DNA from: Bifidobacterium choerinum | GTDB lineage: Bacteria; Actinomycetota; Actinomycetes; Actinomycetales; Bifidobacteriaceae | Length of the DNA: 64,000 nucleotides | Direction of reading: 5' to 3' | Assembly (NCBI RefSeq): GCF_000741135.1 | Contig: NZ_JGYU01000002.1 | Location: 334,985 to 398,984 of the forward strand | Part shown: positions 1 through 6,964 of the stretch, in pieces | How positions within the stretch are numbered: position 1 is the stretch's first letter | Layout: the number at the start of each line of letters is the position of its first letter | The notes under the pieces: generated by a model | Database searches by the model: none | Told to the model about the DNA's origin: nothing | Seen by the model: the letters and a program-made list of their open reading frames with translations, nothing else | Made by a program: the position numbers and the translations under genes

Positions 1-175
1 CGGTCTCGTCAACGTCGAGAACCGCCGCGCGATCGCCGACCTGAGCGCGCGGCTGCGCCGGGAGCGCACGATTCGCTGTCTCGACGAGATCAACGTCGCG
101 CGCCGCCGCCTGTTCGGCAACGGCAACGCGCTGCTCGTCTTCGAGGCGCTGTTCTGCGCGCTCGCCGAGGCCTGA
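1..175 (+). CDS. DNA polymerase III delta' subunit, C-terminal end (probable, partial)
   Basis: An open frame enters from the left edge and stops with TGA at 173-175, giving the last 57 residues of a protein. The piece is Arg/Ala-rich and helical, ending with the pattern RRRLFGNGNALLVFEALF. This resembles the C-terminal collar-domain helices of clamp-loader delta' subunits, where an NxN..L..E.L pattern is common. If right, it is part of the loader that places the beta clamp on DNA. The assignment rests on a short tail only; another AAA+-associated helical protein is possible. No start or ATPase motifs are visible in the window. Confidence 0.45.
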   Translation, partial: GLVNVENRRAIADLSARLRRERTIRCLDEINVARRRLFGNGNALLVFEALFCALAEA

Positions 176-254
176 GCGGCCGCGCAGCCGCCGGAGAGTA
201 TTCGCGACGCGCGATATATCCGGTCATGCGCCGGCATGCGCGCCGCCGATGCGC

Positions 255-260
255 GATACT
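255..260 (+). promoter_or_regulatory. -10 element of a leaderless promoter for the PEBP gene
   Basis: GATACT lies six bases upstream of the ATG at 267, with no Shine-Dalgarno sequence between. The same layout recurs at many other genes in the window, so the transcript probably starts at or very near the start codon. Confidence 0.45.
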
Positions 261-266
261 AAAGAC

Positions 267-821
267 ATGCTAGTTTCCGCAGATTTCACCACCGTGCCGG
301 ACCTCTACGCCAAGAAGGCGCCCGATGACGCCCGCGTGGACGGTGTGCCGTGCATCTCCTTCCCCTTCTACATCGACCATCTCAATCCGGCCGTCAAGTA
401 CCTGCACTGGGAGTTCAGCGACCCCGATTCGATTCCGGTGTGCGGATTCGAATGGATCCACTGGACGATGGCGAACCTGCCGGTCGACGCGATCATGTTC
501 GACCCGTCCGACGCGCATGCGCTGCAGATTCCCGCCGATTTCTCACGCAAGGTCAACGCGATGATCCCGGAGGCGGCGCAGGGACGCAATTCGCAGGCTT
601 CGCCGCTCTACGGCCAGGACCAGCAGAACCTGCAGCTCGTCGCGCACTACACCGGTCCGCAGCCGCCGGACCAGGACCATCGCTACGTGCTGCAGCTATG
701 GGGCACGACCGAGCCGATCGCGGGACTCGAGCAGGGCTTCTGGCTCAACGCGATGCTGCACGGCCTCGAACATGCGCAGGTCGTCGACGGCGGCGGCATC
801 ACACTCGTCGGCAGTTGCTGA
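267..821 (+). CDS. PEBP family protein (YbhB/YbcL-like)
   Basis: A 184-residue protein of the phosphatidylethanolamine-binding / Raf-kinase-inhibitor-like family. Family signatures visible are the SDPDS...WIHW block near residues 52-66 (anion-binding pocket) and GPQPPDQDHRYVLQLWG in the C-terminal half, equivalent to the GPxPPxGxHRYxF motif. Length matches bacterial PEBPs. No signal peptide is seen, so it is probably cytosolic. The ligand and role of bacterial members are poorly known. ATG 267 was chosen over ATG 249 because a -10-like hexamer ends six bases before it. A perfect 20-bp hairpin follows the stop. Confidence 0.85.
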   Translation: MLVSADFTTVPDLYAKKAPDDARVDGVPCISFPFYIDHLNPAVKYLHWEFSDPDSIPVCGFEWIHWTMANLPVDAIMFDPSDAHALQIPADFSRKVNAMIPEAAQGRNSQASPLYGQDQQNLQLVAHYTGPQPPDQDHRYVLQLWGTTEPIAGLEQGFWLNAMLHGLEHAQVVDGGGITLVGSC

Positions 822-826
822 CGGCT

Positions 827-870
827 TCACGATGACGGCCGGCGGAGCGATCCGCCGGCCGTCATCGTGA
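827..870 (+). terminator. Perfect 20-bp hairpin after the PEBP gene
   Basis: Arms 827-846 and 851-870 are perfectly complementary with a four-base loop. It is GC-rich with no long T tract, the usual style in this window, and lies just after the stop at 821. Confidence 0.6.
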
Positions 871-1035
871 TACCCGCGGCAGGGCCACTGTTCGCGTCCG
901 GCGTATCCATATCCCGGCTGGGCCGGGGCAGCGCGCCGCACGGGCCCCTACAATGACCGCATCGGAACATGTCCGCCGCCACCGAAGGCGCAGGCGGACG
1001 AAGCAGACACAACCAACAGGAGACATGGGAACAAT

Positions 1036-2661
1036 ATGAGCTGTACAACGCTGCTTGTCGGCAAGGACGCAAGCTACGACGGATCGACGATCATCGCGCG
1101 CAACGAGGACAGCTGCAACGGGGAGTTCGACCCGAAGCAGTTCGTCATCGTCAGGCCGGAGGACCAGCCGCGCCACTACAAGTCGGTGCTCTCGCACGTC
1201 GAGATCGATCTGCCCGACGACCCGCTGCAGTATTCGAGCGTGCCGAACGCGATCCGCAAGAGCGGCATCTGGGGCGAGGCCGGCGTCAACGAGGCGAACG
1301 TCGCGATGAGCGCCACCGAGACGCTGACGACGAACGAACGCGTGCTCGGCGCCGACCCGCTCGTCGAGTTCGCGCCGGCGATCGGCAAGCCGGGCGACGA
1401 CGACTACGAGCCCGAGGTCGCCGGCGGCATCGGCGAGGAGGACTTCGTCACGATCGTGCTGCCGTACATCAAGACGGCGCGCGAGGGCGTCGCGCGCCTC
1501 GGCGCGCTGCTCGAGCAGTACGGCACCTACGAGATGAACGGCGTCGCGTTCAGCGACGTCAACGAGATCTGGTGGCTCGAGACGGTCGGCGGCCATCATT
1601 GGATCGCGCGCCGTGTGCCCGACGACTGCTATGTGACGATGCCGAACCAGCTGGGCATCGACGAATTCGATCTCGACGACGCGCTCGGCAAGCAATGCGA
1701 TTACATGTGCTCCGCCGACCTCGACGACTTCATCGAAGGCAACCATTTGAGCCTCGCCGTCGAAGGCGCGTCGCCGTTCTCGCCGCGTGACGCCTTCGGC
1801 TCGCATTCCGACTCCGACCACGTCTACAACACGCCGCGTGCATGGTACATGCAGCGCTACTTCAATCCGCTCGACGAGGTCTGGGACGGCCCGGACGCCG
1901 ACCACAAGCCGGACGCCGACGACATCCCGTGGTGCCGCCAGCCGGACCGCAAGATCACGATGGAGGACGTCAAGTACATCCTGAGCTCGCACTACCAGGA
2001 GACGCCCTTCGACCCGTACGGCACGGGCGGCGACGACATGTCGCGCACGCGCTTCCGCCCGATCGGCATCAACCGCACGAACCATCTCGCCGCGATGCAG
2101 ATCCGTCCATACCGCCCGCAGGTCAACCGCGCCGTGCAGTGGATCGCCTACGGCTCGAACCCCTTCAACGCGATGGTCCCGTTCTTCCCGAACGTCGACG
2201 ACACGCCCGCCTATCTGCGCGACACGACGGCGCGCGTGACGTCGGAGAACTTCTACTGGGCGAACCGCATCATCGGCGTGCTGTGCGACGCGCAGCACGC
2301 GCAGACGATGTCCGCCGTCGAGAACTACCAGCTGAAGGTCGGCGCGCTTGGCCACGCGATGCTGCGCGCGGCCGACGAGCAGGTGAACCGTCTCGGCGGC
2401 GACGCCGTGCTCGAGGCGTCCGCCCGCGAACACGAATACGACGACGAATTCGTCGAGGACGAACTCGTCGAGGACGTGCAGCCGATGGAGCCGGACGAGA
2501 TCATCGAGGCCGTGCGCAACCCCGAGGTGCGCGACGTGCTCGCGACGGCGAACGAGGACCTCGCACGCCAGCTCAAGAAGGAGACCGAGAAGCTGCTCGA
2601 CACGGCGCTGTACACGTCGAGCCTCGCGATGAAGAACCACTTCGCGATGTCCGACAACTGA
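1036..2661 (+). CDS. C69-family dipeptidase
   Basis: A 541-residue peptidase of family C69 (PepD type), an Ntn-hydrolase that releases amino acids from dipeptides. The protein opens with MSCTTLLVGKDAS; Cys3 is the expected N-terminal nucleophile, exposed by removal of the first residues, and the following GSTIIARNED segment is the family's conserved block. Length is typical. No secretion signal is present, so it acts inside the cell on imported peptides. AGGAG at 1018-1022 may be the ribosome binding site, though spacing to the ATG is long (13 bases). A strong 16-bp hairpin at 2699-2735 separates it from fhs. Confidence 0.9.
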   Translation: MSCTTLLVGKDASYDGSTIIARNEDSCNGEFDPKQFVIVRPEDQPRHYKSVLSHVEIDLPDDPLQYSSVPNAIRKSGIWGEAGVNEANVAMSATETLTTNERVLGADPLVEFAPAIGKPGDDDYEPEVAGGIGEEDFVTIVLPYIKTAREGVARLGALLEQYGTYEMNGVAFSDVNEIWWLETVGGHHWIARRVPDDCYVTMPNQLGIDEFDLDDALGKQCDYMCSADLDDFIEGNHLSLAVEGASPFSPRDAFGSHSDSDHVYNTPRAWYMQRYFNPLDEVWDGPDADHKPDADDIPWCRQPDRKITMEDVKYILSSHYQETPFDPYGTGGDDMSRTRFRPIGINRTNHLAAMQIRPYRPQVNRAVQWIAYGSNPFNAMVPFFPNVDDTPAYLRDTTARVTSENFYWANRIIGVLCDAQHAQTMSAVENYQLKVGALGHAMLRAADEQVNRLGGDAVLEASAREHEYDDEFVEDELVEDVQPMEPDEIIEAVRNPEVRDVLATANEDLARQLKKETEKLLDTALYTSSLAMKNHFAMSDN

Positions 2662-2698
2662 TCCGTCTGATTCGCCGCGCCCATCGCGCTATGACCCG

Positions 2699-2735
2699 AA
2701 GCCGGCGCGCAGGCCCCCCGCCTGCGCGCCGGCTT
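2699..2735 (+). terminator. 16-bp hairpin after the dipeptidase gene
   Basis: Perfect arms 2699-2714 and 2720-2735 around a five-base C loop; the 3' side ends in CTTTCG. It lies between the dipeptidase stop and the fhs leader. Confidence 0.6.
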
Positions 2736-2826
2736 TCGTCGTTCGCATCGTGATGGGGGATGTCTCGCGGCCATAGCGTGCTGATATGTTGGAACAGGCA
2801 GCTCAAACACCGGAAAGGAACGTGTA

Positions 2827-4344
2827 GTGTCGCTCATCGAGAATTTCACCAAGCCTTACGGACTGGTCGACAAGATCGACGCATTCGGCTATCTCGACTC
2901 CCTTAAGAACAACCCCGACGCGCCGCGCAAGCACGGCAAGGTCGTCCTCGTCACCGCGGACACACCGCTCAAGGCGTCGCGCGGCGAAGGCAAGACGACG
3001 ACGACGATCGCGCTCATCGACGCGCTCAACGCGCGCGGCATCGACGCGGCCGCCGTGCTGCGCCAGCCGAGCATGGGCATCACGGCCGCCGGTTCGAAGG
3101 GCGGCGCCTCCGGTGGCGGCAAGGCGTCGCTGACGCATCCCGAACTCATCGACTGGGGTCTGTGCGGCGAGATGGGTGCGATCGAGGCCGCGCAGAACCT
3201 GCTCGCGTCGTTCGCCGAGAAGGCCGTCGACGACGGTCTGCTCGACACGGTGATCGTTCCGCGCGTCTCCGAAGTGCCGTCGCGTTCGCTGCGCAGCGTC
3301 GTCGTCGACGCCGGCAAGAACGATGTGCACGAGAAGACCGTGCTCACGCCGACCTGCGAGCTGATGCAGATCGTCGTGCTGTCGCGCTCGATGGACGAGA
3401 TCGCCGAGCGCGTCGCGAAGATGATCGCCGGCACGAAGGACGGCAAGGCCGTGACCTTCGGCGAGTTCATCGACCTGTGGCGCATCACGAACATCCTCGC
3501 CGACGCCGTCAAGCCGGCGAAGACCGAGACGAAGAACGGCTCGCCGGTGTACGTGCACGGCGGCCCCTTCGCGAACGTCTCGATCGGCATCCCGTCGCTC
3601 GTGTCCGTCGAGATGGCGTGCGCGCTGCACGACGTCGTCATCGTCGAAGCCGGCTACGGCGCCGACGCCGGCGCGCAGAAGTGGCTCGACATCGCCTGCC
3701 GCGAATACGGCGCGCAGTGGCCGAGCGCGGCCGTCGTCGTGACGCGCGCCTCCACCTGGCGCGACGACCCGGCGCTGCAGTGGCGTTACCCCTTCCACGT
3801 CGAGCGTCTCGAAGGCCTCGGCATCCCGACCTTCCCGCTGATCAACCTGTGGGACGGCGAGGACGACCAGGTGCCGGCGCTGCGTCAGACGGCCGCCGAC
3901 CTCGGCTTCCGCGCGCCGATCGTCGGCAATCTGTACCGTGACGGCGGCGACGCGCTCGTGCCGCAGCTCGACGCCTTCACCGAAGCCGTGAGCGCCGAGG
4001 ATGCGCCCGAGACGCCGGCGAGCCACAAGGGCATGCCGCTCGTCGAGAACGTCAAGTGGGTGTGCGAGCACGCCTACGGCGTCCCGTCCGACCGCGTCGT
4101 CATGAAGCCCGGCTTCGAGGAGTCGCTCGAGGCCGCGCGGGCGCTCGCCGAGGACGCCGGCGTCGCCTTCGACGATCTCGCGCTCGTCGCCGTGAAGTCG
4201 CCGGCGACGATGACCGACAACGACGCCGCGCCGGCCGACGAACGCACGGTGACGCTCAAGAAGGTCGACGTCCACTCCGGCGCCGGCCTCGTCCACGTCA
4301 ACCTGACGACATCGCTGACGACGCCGATGCCGAAGATCGTCTAA
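2827..4344 (+). CDS. fhs: Formate--tetrahydrofolate ligase
   Basis: A 505-residue ATP-dependent ligase joining formate to tetrahydrofolate to make 10-formyl-THF for purine and fMet-tRNA synthesis. The nucleotide-binding loop GEGKTTTTIAL is near residue 55, followed by the LRQPSMG and KGGASGGGKA blocks characteristic of the family. The protein is shorter than the roughly 555-residue clostridial enzymes but collinear with them. The start is GTG at 2827, preceded by an AAAGGA ribosome binding site; no ATG fits as well. A 12-bp hairpin at 4371-4402 follows the stop. Confidence 0.92.
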   Translation: MSLIENFTKPYGLVDKIDAFGYLDSLKNNPDAPRKHGKVVLVTADTPLKASRGEGKTTTTIALIDALNARGIDAAAVLRQPSMGITAAGSKGGASGGGKASLTHPELIDWGLCGEMGAIEAAQNLLASFAEKAVDDGLLDTVIVPRVSEVPSRSLRSVVVDAGKNDVHEKTVLTPTCELMQIVVLSRSMDEIAERVAKMIAGTKDGKAVTFGEFIDLWRITNILADAVKPAKTETKNGSPVYVHGGPFANVSIGIPSLVSVEMACALHDVVIVEAGYGADAGAQKWLDIACREYGAQWPSAAVVVTRASTWRDDPALQWRYPFHVERLEGLGIPTFPLINLWDGEDDQVPALRQTAADLGFRAPIVGNLYRDGGDALVPQLDAFTEAVSAEDAPETPASHKGMPLVENVKWVCEHAYGVPSDRVVMKPGFEESLEAARALAEDAGVAFDDLALVAVKSPATMTDNDAAPADERTVTLKKVDVHSGAGLVHVNLTTSLTTPMPKIV

Positions 4345-4370
4345 GGTCATTCGACTCGGCCAGTCGCGCT

Positions 4371-4402
4371 GAACGCCCCGCGCCATCGGACGCGGGGCGT
4401 TC
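4371..4402 (+). terminator. 12-bp hairpin after fhs
   Basis: Perfect arms 4371-4382 and 4391-4402 of the GAACGCCCCGCG type, 26 bases after the fhs stop. Confidence 0.55.
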
Positions 4403-4408
4403 CCATAG

Positions 4409-4591
4409 GGCGCATGGGTCATCGGCAACGCAAAGGAGGAGGATCCCGGCGTCGAGCTGCCTTCGGCGGGCGGCATCGGGACGCATTGCGCGGCCCTCGG
4501 ATTCGCGTTCATCGCGGCGGGCATGTGCCTGGCTGTGGTCGTGCAGAAGAACCGCAAACCCGGTGCGCACGCCGTCGTGCGTAGTCGCTGA
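4409..4591 (+). pseudogene. C-terminal remnant of a sortase-anchored (pilin-like) surface protein
   Basis: The frame opened after a TAG at 4406 and closed by TGA at 4589-4591 has no usable start. It translates to a complete cell-wall sorting signal: ELPSAGGIGT (an LPXTG-type motif with Ala for Thr), then a hydrophobic segment from roughly 4480 to 4543, then a basic tail QKNRKPG...RSR. The LPSxGGIGT form is common at the end of Gram-positive pilin subunits. Upstream coding sequence is missing, so this is the surviving tail of a deleted gene. It lies between the fhs terminator and the hicAB operator. Confidence 0.65.
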
Positions 4592-4605
4592 GTCGGGCGA
4601 ACGAT

Positions 4606-4648
4606 AAGTCTATTGCACTAGACATAATATGTCTAGTGCAATAGACTT
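4606..4648. promoter_or_regulatory. 43-bp perfect palindrome overlapping the hicA promoter (operator)
   Basis: Arms of 21 bases are exactly complementary around a single central base at 4627. Inside lie TTGCAC (4613-4618) and TGCAAT (4637-4642) separated by 18 bases, which fit a -35/-10 pair; TGCAAT ends eight bases before ATG 4651, the leaderless spacing seen elsewhere here. The palindrome covers both promoter boxes, so a bound dimeric or tetrameric HicB would block transcription. HicB operators are typically palindromes; this site's use is inferred. Confidence 0.75.
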
Positions 4649-4650
4649 AC

Positions 4651-4872
4651 ATGATGACGAAACGCAGAGAGCTTCTGAGGAAAATTCGGCGTGAGGCCCG
4701 AAGGCAGGGCCTCTCGTTCGAACGTGACGCGCGCAAAGGCGGCAATCATGAGATATGGAAACTGGACGGGATGGCCATCCCGGTACCGAGGCATCATGAG
4801 ATTGGTGATATCACCGCTATGGGCATCTACAAGGAAGCAGCTGAAAAGCTGGGAAAAGGGTGGTGGCAATGA
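4651..4872 (+). CDS. hicA: HicA-type mRNA interferase toxin
   Basis: A 73-residue basic protein of the HicA family, which folds like a dsRNA-binding domain and cleaves mRNA. The conserved GGNHEIW segment holds the catalytic His, and the IPVPRHHEIGD segment before the C-terminal helix is also typical. The helix TAMGIYKEAAEKLG matches the family's end. Two ATG codons in tandem (4651, 4654) leave the exact start open. The stop overlaps the downstream antitoxin start as ATGA. The promoter is embedded in a 43-bp palindrome. Local AT content is higher than in the flanking genes, consistent with acquisition by transfer. Confidence 0.88.
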   Translation: MMTKRRELLRKIRREARRQGLSFERDARKGGNHEIWKLDGMAIPVPRHHEIGDITAMGIYKEAAEKLGKGWWQ

Positions 4873-5222
4873 TCTATCAAGTGGATATCGAGCCGGACGG
4901 CAAGTACTGGAATATCTCGGTGCCGCAGATCAACCGCGTGACCCAAGCTCGCACTCTGGGCGAGGTGGAATCGATGGCGAAGGATCTCATCTCGATCATG
5001 ACCGAGGAACGCGATCCGCAAATCGAAGTGCAGATGCATCTGCCAAGCCTCGTGGAGGAGGCGCTGCGGCTGAAGGTGGAAGCGAAGGAGGCGGAGCGGC
5101 GCGCGCGCAAATCAATGGCCGGCGCCGTCCATCTACTGCACGATGAGGGAGTGCCGTATCGGGAGATCGGTCAGATTCTGGGCATCAGCCATCAGAGGGC
5201 GCAGCAGTTGGCGTCGGCATGA
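4869..5222 (+). CDS. hicB: HicB-type antitoxin
   Basis: A 117-residue antitoxin. The N-terminal half (MIYQVDIEPDGKYW...) has the RNase H-like HicB fold that covers the toxin, and the C-terminal half ends in a helix-turn-helix, GVPYREIGQILGIS...AQQL (about residues 93-115), for DNA binding. It starts at ATG 4869, overlapping the hicA stop; an in-frame GTG at 4860 is less likely. Gene order toxin-antitoxin is usual for hicAB. It should repress its own operon through the palindrome at 4606-4648. Confidence 0.85.
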   Translation: MIYQVDIEPDGKYWNISVPQINRVTQARTLGEVESMAKDLISIMTEERDPQIEVQMHLPSLVEEALRLKVEAKEAERRARKSMAGAVHLLHDEGVPYREIGQILGISHQRAQQLASA

Positions 5223-5236
5223 CATATGGATAATCG

Positions 5237-5273
5237 GAGACGCCGCCGAATCGATGGGATTCGGCAGCGTCTC
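5237..5273 (+). terminator. 16-bp hairpin after hicAB
   Basis: Arms 5237-5252 and 5258-5273 pair with one mismatch around a five-base loop, 14 bases after the hicB stop and facing the 3' end of the minus-strand tautomerase gene. Confidence 0.55.
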
Positions 5274-5325
5274 TCGTATGCGCTGAGCGTTCGCCGCACG
5301 GTGGATGGCGGCGGCGAAGTTCAGA

Positions 5326-5673
5326 TCAGAAGTTGGAGCCGTTCCAACCCCAGTCGGGGGTTGCGGTGTAGCGGATGTAGGTGCGGTCGGCGGGGATCTC
5401 GAGCGTGTCCTGCAGCGCATCCATGATCTGCGGCGTGAGCTTCTTCCATGCGCTCGTCGGCACGTTCGAACCGAAGACGTTCACCTCGACGTAGGCGACC
5501 GGCGCGGCATCGTCGCCGCCGAAGTACATCGGCACATTGTCCTCGAACATGCACATGAGCCAGCCCTCGGACTTGCCGGGGACGGCGGTGATCGCCTGGC
5601 CGAAGATGCGCTTGAGCGTATCGCGCTGCTCCTTCGTCGTCGGGACGGAGACATGGGTGTGAATGACTGGCAT
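5326..5673 (-). CDS. MIF-like tautomerase
   Basis: A 115-residue protein of the macrophage migration inhibitory factor / phenylpyruvate tautomerase family. Pro immediately follows the initiator Met (MPVIHTH), giving the N-terminal catalytic proline after Met removal. The C-terminal stretch DRTYIRYTATPDWGWNGSNF aligns closely with the DRVYINYY...GWNNSTF end of vertebrate MIF, and length equals the family's. These proteins form trimers with keto-enol tautomerase activity; the physiological substrate in bacteria is unknown. No signal peptide. A ribosome-binding sequence AGGAGG precedes the ATG. It lies alone between hicAB and the GtrA-like gene. Confidence 0.85.
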   Translation of the reverse strand: MPVIHTHVSVPTTKEQRDTLKRIFGQAITAVPGKSEGWLMCMFEDNVPMYFGGDDAAPVAYVEVNVFGSNVPTSAWKKLTPQIMDALQDTLEIPADRTYIRYTATPDWGWNGSNF

Positions 5674-5898
5674 AGGGCCTCCTTGATGGGAATCGGCGAT
5701 CGACTCGGCGGTCGCCGGTCAACGGTGTTCAGTCAGTACCCAGTCTAGGGCAGCTTTGCCGCGTCGTATTCGACTTGCGTCCGGTGGCTGAGCGGTTGAA
5801 TGGAGGTTTGTGGTTGCGGTCAATCACAAACCTCCGCCGGGAGGGATGCGAATGGCAGTCTGTAATTGGGTTCAACCACCAACCGCCGCCGAAGGGCG
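5674..5898. other. Intergenic region with an 11-bp hairpin
   Basis: This gap separates two minus-strand genes. It contains a perfect inverted repeat, 5802-5812 with 5825-5835 (GGAGGTTTGTG and complement), which could end the upstream GtrA-like transcript. No further gene is seen. Confidence 0.4.
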
Positions 5899-6456
5899 TC
5901 ACTTCCAGCCTTTCGGCGTGTGCCTGATCGACCACATGCCCAGACGGTGCGAGAAGCTCTGCTCCCACTTCGCCTCGAGCTCCTCCTCGGACAGGACGTG
6001 GTCGCCGCGGCGTAGGCGGTTCATCGCGTTTGTGTGCGTGTCGTCGAGCAGCCATTTGCGGATGATGAAGTTCCAGATCGCGACGACGACCGTCGAGATC
6101 AGCTTGCCGATGTTCGTGCGCAGCAGATACATCGCGTGCTGGCTGATGTAGGCGTCCTTGTTCATGCCGTAGGTGGACAGCCAGATGATGACCATGTTGA
6201 TGAACAGACCGACGACCGCCGAGAACAGGAAGATCGCCATTTCCATCCACCGTGCCATGTCCGGACGGTGCTTGAAGACGTATTTCATGCTCGCGAAGTA
6301 GTTGAAGACGAGCGAAATGAGGAACGAGATCGTCGCCGCGATGACGTTGTGCATATGGAACACGCCGACGAGGAGGTTGAGGATGCCCCAGTCGATCAGG
6401 AACGCGATGATGCCGACGACGCCGAATTTCAGGATCTGCTCAATGAGTTTGCGCAC
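5899..6456 (-). CDS. GtrA-like family membrane protein
   Basis: A roughly 185-residue integral membrane protein with four predicted transmembrane helices, for example FGVVGIIAFLIDWGILNLL near the N-terminus and LISTVVVAIWNFIIRKWLL at the end. The F..VG...F..D......L pattern and the NF..RK block at the end of helix 4 define the GtrA family, whose members are thought to help move lipid-linked sugars across the membrane. A hydrophilic, Glu-rich tail follows. I place the start at GTG 6456: TACACT lies six bases upstream, matching leaderless genes here. A longer form to 6543 would add an Arg/Ala-rich, non-membrane leader and seems unlikely. Confidence 0.78.
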   Translation of the reverse strand: MRKLIEQILKFGVVGIIAFLIDWGILNLLVGVFHMHNVIAATISFLISLVFNYFASMKYVFKHRPDMARWMEMAIFLFSAVVGLFINMVIIWLSTYGMNKDAYISQHAMYLLRTNIGKLISTVVVAIWNFIIRKWLLDDTHTNAMNRLRRGDHVLSEEELEAKWEQSFSHRLGMWSIRHTPKGWK

Positions 6457-6590
6457 ACGAACAGTGTACAAGGGGCACGCCCGAAGCAGCCGTGCGGCTG
6501 CGGACGCCCGCTCCGCACGGCGTACGCAGCGCGTACTGCCCATGTACTGTCAGCCGTCGTGCGCGCTCGCCCATCATCTGCATCAGTCAT

Positions 6591-6628
6591 GCATATCTCG
6601 ATAATTTGGGAGAAACTTTGAGTTATGC
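6591..6628. repeat. Intergenic repeat, copy A
   Basis: 38-bp element beginning GCATATCTCGATA and ending GAGTTATGC; about 30 of 38 positions match copy B at 6776-6813. Confidence 0.6.
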
Positions 6629-6770
6629 GTCGTGCACTGCGCAGGCAGACGCCCGGCATGTGCGATGGTGCGCGTTTGGGTGAGCAGATGTGCGATTGGA
6701 GAGTCGGCGTGAGCGATATTGTGCGGTTTCGGCATCGTCGGCTGTTACAGTGCCATGGCTGCCGGTTGCG

Positions 6771-6818
6771 CGGGCGCATATCTCGATAGTTTGCCCGAGA
6801 TATCGAGTTATGCGCCCG
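6771..6818. repeat. Intergenic repeat, copy B, forming an 18-bp hairpin
   Basis: Arms 6771-6788 and 6801-6818 pair with a single mismatch around a 12-base loop. It contains the copy related to 6591-6628. In copy A the arm pairing is partly lost. Confidence 0.65.
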
Positions 6819-6839
6819 TGCTCGTGCCCGCACGGGCGG

Positions 6840-6954
6840 GAGCGCACAAAGCCATGGCGATCAATGACAGGTCCCGCACGTGCTTGTGCGGGTGGGGGAT
6901 GAGGTCGCCGTCGACGAGGAGGGTGCCCCTGGTCGAGCCGACGAAGATTAACCT
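6840..6954 (-). pseudogene. Possible transposase fragment (low confidence)
   Basis: Read on the minus strand from 6954, the sequence gives RLIFVGSTRGTLLVDGDLIP followed by about 30 residues. The segment around LLVDGDLIP resembles the region around the first catalytic Asp of IS5-type DDE transposases. No start, no other DDE residues and no terminal repeats are seen. It may equally be chance coding in GC-rich DNA. Confidence 0.22.
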
Positions 6955-6964
6955 ATGCGCGCGT

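Larger units (their letters stand above)
6457..6964. other. 508-bp non-coding region rich in hairpins
   Basis: No convincing gene is present. The region holds two related copies of a 38-bp element (6591-6628 and 6776-6813), an 18-bp hairpin around the second copy, and smaller hairpins at 6814-6837 and 6873-6892. The stretch next to 6954 reads on the minus strand as a short possible transposase remnant. It separates the GtrA-like gene from a hypothetical protein gene. Confidence 0.6.

Noticed and set aside
862..2640. Long minus-strand open frame opposite the dipeptidase gene
   Set aside because: It is Arg/Val/His-rich with no domain and mirrors the codon bias of the real gene; GC-rich coding DNA commonly leaves such antisense frames open.
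2803..4557. 584-codon minus-strand frame opposite fhs
   Set aside because: Antisense of a confirmed gene, Arg/Asp-rich, without domain.
6429..6902. Small open frames within the hairpin-rich intergenic region
   Set aside because: They derive from the repeats themselves, lack ribosome binding sites and are not recognisable.
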